Shown: piece by piece, positions 5,123 to 7,047 of the stretch
Position numbering within the stretch: the stretch's first letter is position 1
How the letters are laid out: every line of letters begins with the position of its first letter
Origin: an uncultured Lachnospiraceae bacterium
GTDB taxonomy: Bacteria; Bacillota; Clostridia; Lachnospirales; Lachnospiraceae
Direction: 5' to 3'
Length of the DNA: 7,047 nucleotides
NCBI GenBank assembly: GCA_902782815.1
Contig: CACZOS010000178.1
Span: 1 to 7,047, forward strand
The notes under the pieces: generated by a model
Databases searched by the model: none
Told to the model about the DNA's origin: nothing
The model's input: the letters and a program-made list of their open reading frames with translations, nothing else
Position numbers and translations under genes: made by a program

Positions 5123-6427
5123 ATGTCCCGGATGAAAAACCACAACCTGACCCAGACAGAGTGGGAGCAGGATATCTGCGAAAAAATGCTGACTCTGATC
5201 CGCAATGAATTATATCTGGATTTCCGCTATATGGACAGGGCCTTGAATGCCCTGGCCTTCCGCCCGGATGAACGGCTCCGCAGCCTGGCCACCGACGGGG
5301 TCTTCCTTCATTATTCCCGGGATCTGCTGTTCCGTCTTTTTCCGAAAAATCCCGTGTTTTTGAACCGTGCCTATCTCCACTCCGTCCTCCACTGCGTTTT
5401 CCGCCACCCCTGGATGAGAGGTAAGCGGGAGCCGGTCATCTGGAACCTGGCCGGAGATATCTGTGTGGAATATGCCATAGATCATTTTGAAAAAGCGTCC
5501 GTCAGACGGATCCTTTCCCGGATCCGCCTGGACTATTACCGGCACCTGGAAGAGAGCAGGGTCCCGGTCACCGCTGCTGCAGTCTATGAAGATCTCCTTC
5601 TGATCACGGATCCGGAAAAACAGGTCCTTTTCCAGCAGGAATTCTATGTGGATGACCACGTTTTCTGGCCCCGGGAGGAGAAGCCCTCAGGCGGGGGAAC
5701 CGCTGCCGGAGAGAACTGGGACAGAATCGGCAGACGTACTCTGCAGGAAATGGAGAAAAAAGGCCTGGAAGAGTCCCTGTCTTCCGCCTCGGTAAAGGAG
5801 CAGATCAAAAGAGGAAAAAGCCGGAGATCCTATGAAGAATTCCTGAAGAAATTCACCATACTCCGGGAAGAGATCGGGCTTGATCAGGACAACTTTGATC
5901 TGAACTATTATACCTACGGACTCAGGCTTTACGGAAACATGCCCCTGGTGGAGCCTCTGGAGAGCCGGGAAGTAAAGAAGATTCTGGATTTTGTCATTGT
6001 GGTGGACACCAGTTATTCCACCAGCGGCAGCCTGGTCCGGCGTTTCCTGGAAGAAACTTTCCGGATCATCAGCGCGGAAGACTCTTTTTTCCGGGAGAGC
6101 CATATACGGGTAATCCAATGCGACAACAAAGTACAGGCAGACAGGATCATCCGGTCCCGGAAAGATATCGACATATTGTTTCAGGAGTTTGAAATGATCG
6201 GGGGAGGAGGAACGGATTTCCGGCCGGCCTTCGCCTACATTGACGATCTCCTGGCAAAGGGAGAGTTCCAATCCCTTAAAGGAGTCCTTTATTTCACGGA
6301 CGGAAAGGGGATTTATCCTTCCCGAAAACCTCCCTATGAGACCGCCTTCCTCTTCATCGGAGAAAACGAAGGAAATCCCGTCCCCCCCTGGGCCATGTCC
6401 ATGACCCTTATGGAGGATTGGCTATGA
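5123..6427 (+). CDS. DUF2201-like protein: metallopeptidase-like N-terminus plus vWA-like C-terminus
   Basis: This 434-aa soluble protein has two domains. The N-terminal part (about 20-180) resembles the DUF2201_N putative metallopeptidase domain. HSVLHCVFRHP (86-96) occupies the HExxH position, and WNLAGD (107-112) matches the downstream W-N-x-A-x-D motif. The catalytic Glu is replaced by Ser87, so peptidase activity is doubtful. A charged linker (about 185-250) leads to a vWA-like domain (about 285-434) with a full MIDAS: DTSYS (295-299), Thr364 in GGGGTDF (360-366), and Asp393 in FTDG (391-394). It should therefore bind a divalent cation and a protein ligand. vWA proteins of this kind are classic partners of MoxR ATPases, one of which is encoded divergently here. 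AGGGAGGA lies about 7 nt upstream of the chosen ATG. A bidirectional terminator follows the stop. Domain architecture is firm; function is inferred. Confidence 0.87.
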   Translation: MSRMKNHNLTQTEWEQDICEKMLTLIRNELYLDFRYMDRALNALAFRPDERLRSLATDGVFLHYSRDLLFRLFPKNPVFLNRAYLHSVLHCVFRHPWMRGKREPVIWNLAGDICVEYAIDHFEKASVRRILSRIRLDYYRHLEESRVPVTAAAVYEDLLLITDPEKQVLFQQEFYVDDHVFWPREEKPSGGGTAAGENWDRIGRRTLQEMEKKGLEESLSSASVKEQIKRGKSRRSYEEFLKKFTILREEIGLDQDNFDLNYYTYGLRLYGNMPLVEPLESREVKKILDFVIVVDTSYSTSGSLVRRFLEETFRIISAEDSFFRESHIRVIQCDNKVQADRIIRSRKDIDILFQEFEMIGGGGTDFRPAFAYIDDLLAKGEFQSLKGVLYFTDGKGIYPSRKPPYETAFLFIGENEGNPVPPWAMSMTLMEDWL

Positions 6428-6437
6428 TCGAAAACAA

Positions 6438-6484
6438 AAAAACAGCAGGGCAGCTGCGTTAAAGCAAACTTCCCTGCTGTTTTT
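6438..6484. terminator. Bidirectional intrinsic terminator between convergent genes
   Basis: The arms AAAAACAGCAGGG (6438-6450) and CCCTGCTGTTTTT (6472-6484) form a perfect 13-bp stem with a 21-nt loop. Read rightward, the stem ends in a T-run and would stop the LRR-vWA transcript 10 nt after the vWA stop codon. Read leftward, it ends in T-rich sequence (7 T at 6436-6442, then more T to 6431) and would stop the cysteine peptidase transcript after its stop at 6500. One element therefore serves both converging genes. Confidence 0.9.
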
Positions 6485-6499
6485 GATATATTGGGTGTA

Positions 6500-7047
6500 T
6501 CAATTGGCGAGATCTTTAATACGGACAACATAGGATATCTTGCGGCGATTAAGGTATCCCAAGGCCTTTTTCCCGGTTTTTGTGTAACGGGCTCCGCTGC
6601 GGTTTCCTCTGGTGGCTACCTTGCCGCCGTCATACCACAGTCTTTCTCCGCTTGCGCTTCTCCCGGCGTAGATATTGGCGTGGGCACTACCTGACCAGCA
6701 TACCACATCACCGGGCTGAAGATTGACTGAAGAACAGCGTCTGTATACTTTATACACATTTACCTTGTTGGGATCCCAATTGAAGTTTTTCTTCATTTTC
6801 CCGTTTCCCTTGACATAAAATTTGTCACCGGGCTGGGTAGCTCCATACTGCTGCAGGCACCAGGAAACATATAAAGCACAGTTTGCTCTTCTCCTGCTGT
6901 ACACCGCCTGGGCAAAGGTACTTTTGGTTCCGCTGTTGCCATACCTGAATTTATAGTTTTTCAGATTCTTTAACATCTGATCGCAGACACCCATCCAGCG
7001 GTCATAGTTTGAAGAAGTATGTGTGCTGAGAGCCGCGGGTGCGACGG
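6500..7047 (-). CDS. NlpC/P60- or CHAP-like cysteine peptidase, 5' end cut by the window
   Basis: The minus-strand frame is open to the right edge, so the 181 residues visible are the C-terminal part of a larger protein. An internal Met at 6994 is not the likely start, because in-frame coding sequence (APAALSTHTSSNYDRW) continues upstream of it. Counting from the first full codon, the candidate nucleophile Cys56 lies in ANCALYVSWCLQQYG, the candidate His122 in SAHANIYAG, and a possible third residue, Asp139, in WYDGG. NLQPGDVVCWSG before the His matches the P-GD-hhh-a segment of NlpC/P60 and CHAP enzymes. These usually cleave peptidoglycan stem peptides or cross-bridges outside the cell. The C-terminus is strongly basic (GKKALGYLNRRK), which would suit wall binding. 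A signal peptide would lie beyond the window. It converges on the vWA gene and is probably unrelated to it. NlpC/P60 versus CHAP cannot be settled by eye. Confidence 0.75.
   Translation of the reverse strand, partial: VAPAALSTHTSSNYDRWMGVCDQMLKNLKNYKFRYGNSGTKSTFAQAVYSRRRANCALYVSWCLQQYGATQPGDKFYVKGNGKMKKNFNWDPNKVNVYKVYRRCSSVNLQPGDVVCWSGSAHANIYAGRSASGERLWYDGGKVATRGNRSGARYTKTGKKALGYLNRRKISYVVRIKDLAN

Noticed and set aside
4301..5143. A 280-codon open frame on the minus strand.
   Set aside because: It is antisense to the LRR gene, whose repeats, RBS and promoter are clear. No RBS or family signal supports the antisense frame.
5687..6271. A 194-codon open frame on the minus strand.
   Set aside because: It is antisense to the vWA domain with its intact MIDAS motifs, so it is a shadow.
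1..7047. CRISPR arrays, insertion sequences, tRNA/rRNA genes, toxin-antitoxin pairs, phage genes.
   Set aside because: I saw no regularly spaced direct repeats, no transposase or integrase motifs, no terminal inverted repeats and no tRNA-like cloverleaf on either strand.

Overview
The window looks like chromosomal DNA of a Gram-positive Clostridia bacterium, most likely Lachnospiraceae. This rests on protein flavour (a BspA-type leucine-rich repeat protein, a MoxR ATPase paired with a vWA/metallopeptidase-like protein, an NlpC/P60-like wall enzyme), strong AGGAGG-type ribosome binding sites, sigmaA-type promoters, moderately GC-rich coding DNA and very AT-rich spacers. I could not run a database search, so the taxonomy is inference.

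Layout: (a) 1-120 is an AT-rich spacer with a perfect-consensus promoter reading left out of the window. (b) 126-200 is a terminator region. (c) 205-3918 is a leftward four-gene set; in transcription order it holds an uncharacterised 217-aa protein, proC (pyrroline-5-carboxylate reductase), a MoxR/AAA_5-type ATPase with a long C-terminal extension, and a LOG-family nucleoside-monophosphate phosphoribohydrolase. (d) 3919-4099 is a divergent control region whose two -35 boxes are only 6 bp apart. (e) 4100-6427 is a rightward two-gene operon: a cytosolic leucine-rich repeat protein, then a DUF2201-like protein with an N-terminal degenerate metallopeptidase domain and a C-terminal vWA domain with an intact MIDAS. 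(f) 6438-6484 is a bidirectional terminator with a perfect 13-bp stem. (g) 6500 to the right edge is the 3' part of a leftward gene for an NlpC/P60- or CHAP-like cysteine peptidase, cut by the window end.

The most interesting unit is the divergent pair of transcripts. MoxR-type ATPases classically work with vWA-domain partners (RavA-ViaA, CoxD-CoxE, and the MoxR-vWA ternary systems proposed from comparative genomics). Here such an ATPase and a vWA protein face away from a shared promoter region, and an LRR protein is co-transcribed with the vWA partner. A plausible reading is an ATP-driven remodelling complex with an LRR adaptor. In the vWA protein the HExxH glutamate is replaced by serine, so a scaffold is more likely than an active protease. 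The housekeeping genes proC and LOG share the ATPase transcript and may be passengers.
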